From: Desulfurivibrio sp044068515
GTDB lineage: Bacteria; Desulfobacterota; Desulfobulbia; Desulfobulbales; Desulfurivibrionaceae
Assembly: GCF_044068515.1 (NCBI RefSeq)
Contig: NZ_JBIPKI010000043.1
Span: forward strand, 1-22,278
Reading direction: 5' to 3'
Length of the DNA stretch: 22,278 nt
Shown here: one piece after another, positions 21,945 to 22,278 of the stretch
Position numbering within the stretch: position 1 is the first letter of the stretch
Layout of the letters: each line of letters opens with the position of its first letter
Made by a program: the position numbers and the translations under genes
Notes under the pieces: model-generated
Seen by the model: the letters and a program-made list of their open reading frames with translations, nothing else
Databases searched by the model: none
What the model was told of the DNA's origin: nothing

Positions 21945-22278
21945 ATGAAACGGCTGCTGCTCGCCATGCTGCTGGCCCTGGCCGGCCACGCCCTGCTCTT
22001 CTGGTGGGGCCGCGACCTGGCCTGGATGCCGGCCGAAATAGAGGGGCCCCGACACCAGGTTCCCCTGCACCTGGAACTGGTCGCCCAGCCGGCCACCGAG
22101 CCCGAACTCCCGGCCCCGGCCCCACCACCGGCGGCAAGCCCCACCCCGCCCCGGCCGGTGCCGGAGACCGCCAGCCAAATCAGGCCGGAATCCTTCAAGG
22201 CGGCGGTGGCCGAACCAACACCCGAGCCCGATCCGCCGCCCATGCCGCCGCGGCCGGAACGAGAACCGGAACCCGCCG
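21945..22278 (+). CDS. tonB: TonB energy transducer, N-terminal part (cut by window edge)
   Basis: The first 111 codons are present. The ATG at 21945 follows TGAGG, overlapping the end of exbD. An N-terminal hydrophobic anchor (RLLLAMLLALAGHALLFWW) contains the His conserved in the TonB membrane helix, about residue 15. Next comes VPLHLELVAQP and a Pro/Glu/Ala-rich spacer with many EP and PP units, which spans the periplasm in TonB. The C-terminal receptor-contact domain would lie beyond the window. Position after exbB-exbD and the spacer make TonB near certain; exact family type cannot be judged. Confidence 0.88.
   Translation, partial: MKRLLLAMLLALAGHALLFWWGRDLAWMPAEIEGPRHQVPLHLELVAQPATEPELPAPAPPPAASPTPPRPVPETASQIRPESFKAAVAEPTPEPDPPPMPPRPEREPEPA

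Overview
The window is a GC-rich bacterial chromosome segment. It probably comes from a Desulfobacterota (deltaproteobacterial) or similar anaerobic, respiratory Gram-negative. This is inferred from a multiheme c-type cytochrome, NosL, a B12-binding-type radical SAM enzyme, B12 salvage genes and a cobalamin-riboswitch-led TonB system. No rRNA, tRNA or CRISPR array was seen. No species can be assigned from the sequence alone.

Left part (1-8500): the 5' end of an RNase HI gene with a viroplasmin-type N-terminus, a small secreted protein with PPGRG repeats, and a zinc-ribbon SAM methyltransferase, all on the minus strand. A five-heme cytochrome c and the thiol peroxidase Tpx follow on the plus strand. 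A minus-strand group comes next: cobU-cobT (overlapping by ATGA), a DUF2798-type membrane protein, a Tat-like NosL with a His-rich tail, a His-rich exported protein and an exported Ig/carboxypeptidase-regulatory-like protein with a C-terminal anchor. Two copies of a ~108-bp palindromic element sit in this group. Each contains the stop codon of the gene before it, and their stems differ by compensatory changes.

Middle (8500-14320): a 1446-residue RHS/YD-repeat protein. Its body has the GC-rich composition of the chromosome. After the conserved DPWGL core end the DNA abruptly becomes AT-rich and encodes a ~118-residue glycine-rich hydrophobic tip. A small two-helix membrane protein with two CxxC knuckles follows, then two tiny single-helix membrane ORFs, each ending at a near-identical 16-bp repeat. 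This is the layout of a polymorphic toxin tip with immunity-like genes. It is the best candidate here for an undescribed system.

Right part (13900-22278): two gene remnants flank a minus-strand 778-residue protein that appears to fuse a cobalamin-binding-type domain, a radical SAM domain, an FKBP-like prolyl isomerase domain and a helical C-terminus. On the plus strand there follow an SH3-coiled-coil-TM protein (TIGR04211 type), a small DnaJ-type zinc protein, a cobalamin riboswitch with its intrinsic terminator, and a BtuB-like receptor-exbB-exbD-tonB operon cut by the window end. The riboswitch would shut off this whole uptake locus when B12 is plentiful. CobU and CobT would attach the lower ligand to salvaged corrinoid, and the radical SAM protein could be a user of the cofactor.
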